From contig JAWXCK010000080.1 in assembly GCA_034408855.1 (NCBI GenBank), positions 28,678-92,677 on the forward strand: a stretch of 64,000 nt of DNA, written 5' to 3'. The stretch comes from JAIYDQ01 sp034408855. GTDB lineage: Bacteria; Planctomycetota; Planctomycetia; Pirellulales; Pirellulaceae. A program made the translations under genes and the position numbers. Numbering within the stretch: position 1 is the stretch's first letter; every line of letters starts with the position of its first letter. Below, piece after piece: positions 63,720-64,000 of the stretch. The notes beneath the pieces were generated by a model. The model had not been told where the DNA came from. It was given only the letters and a program-made list of their open reading frames with translations, and did not search any database.

Positions 63720-64000
63720 GGCAGTTTCCTTGGTTTGCAGCGGTTTATATTCGAAGATTGTAAAGGATCGTAGCGCAGACTTCAATAAAACCAGGCTGGG
63801 AATGCGATTTGCCATTTACAGGAAGTCGAAAGGAGCTGAAATAATCATGGGCACAGATGGATTGAAAGCTCAGTCACTTATTTAACTCATGAATCGATCG
63901 ATTTTTGGCTCTTCCGCAGAAACTGTGGGTGGTTTTCGTGATCCGCAATCGATTTTAGCCGTGAAATACAAGGAAAACACTGGACTGAGTGATTGCAAAA
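63720..64000. other. Upstream region of the serine hydrolase; no gene seen
   Basis: 281 bases to the window end. The minus-strand leader of the hydrolase includes AAGGAAA near its start and a TATAAA-like box near 63750. I see no gene, repeat or RNA in the rest. Confidence 0.4.

Overview
The window looks like a chromosomal segment of a planctomycete, probably Pirellulales or a close relative. The lineage evidence is three secreted proteins with the LEPR-XLL type N-terminus (LESRQLMA or LERRELMA after an Arg-rich stretch), dockerin-like SPIDALQVIN repeats, a TIGR03000-type Gly/Ser-rich surface protein, a DUF1559-type protein, and mostly weak Shine-Dalgarno sites. No rRNA, tRNA, CRISPR array, prophage or insertion sequence was recognised.

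Layout. 1-723: 5' part of serS (minus strand), running off the left edge. 1136-7804: a complete four-gene jetABCD (Wadjet) anti-plasmid defence operon. 7886-10066: secreted M3 peptidase. 10155-28534: two minus-strand secreted proteins, a metzincin-like protease with a dockerin and a 5219-residue giant. 28936-31837: ffh, rpsP, trmD. 32032-38875: TPR proteins, YraN, an LplT-like MFS transporter and a small hypothetical gene. 38962-40101: aroC. 40216-44748: 1510-residue multi-repeat adhesin-like protein. 45079-52731: planctomycete-type envelope proteins, including a three-gene minus-strand run with a paralogous pair and a DUF11-like lipoprotein. 52828-56846: truA, a glycosyltransferase, a Ser/Thr kinase and accA. 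57127-63719: CvpA-like, YdjM-like, dtd, pdxA, a DUF1559 protein, larB and a serine hydrolase.

The most notable non-coding signal is architectural. By eye I find 14 copies of the FtsK-orienting type octamer GGGNAGGG. All nine left of 54.7 kb are on the plus strand and all five right of 57.3 kb are on the minus strand, regardless of gene direction. The 2.6 kb interval where polarity flips holds a 28-bp dif-like site (11+6+11) at 56923-56950. I therefore infer that the replication terminus and chromosome-dimer resolution site lie here.

Intergenic spaces carry at least three families of REP-like palindromes, often at gene ends. One copy lies inside a coding sequence, and a truncated one supplies the aroC stop codon. 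A heptanucleotide tandem repeat lies directly upstream of the serS start codon.
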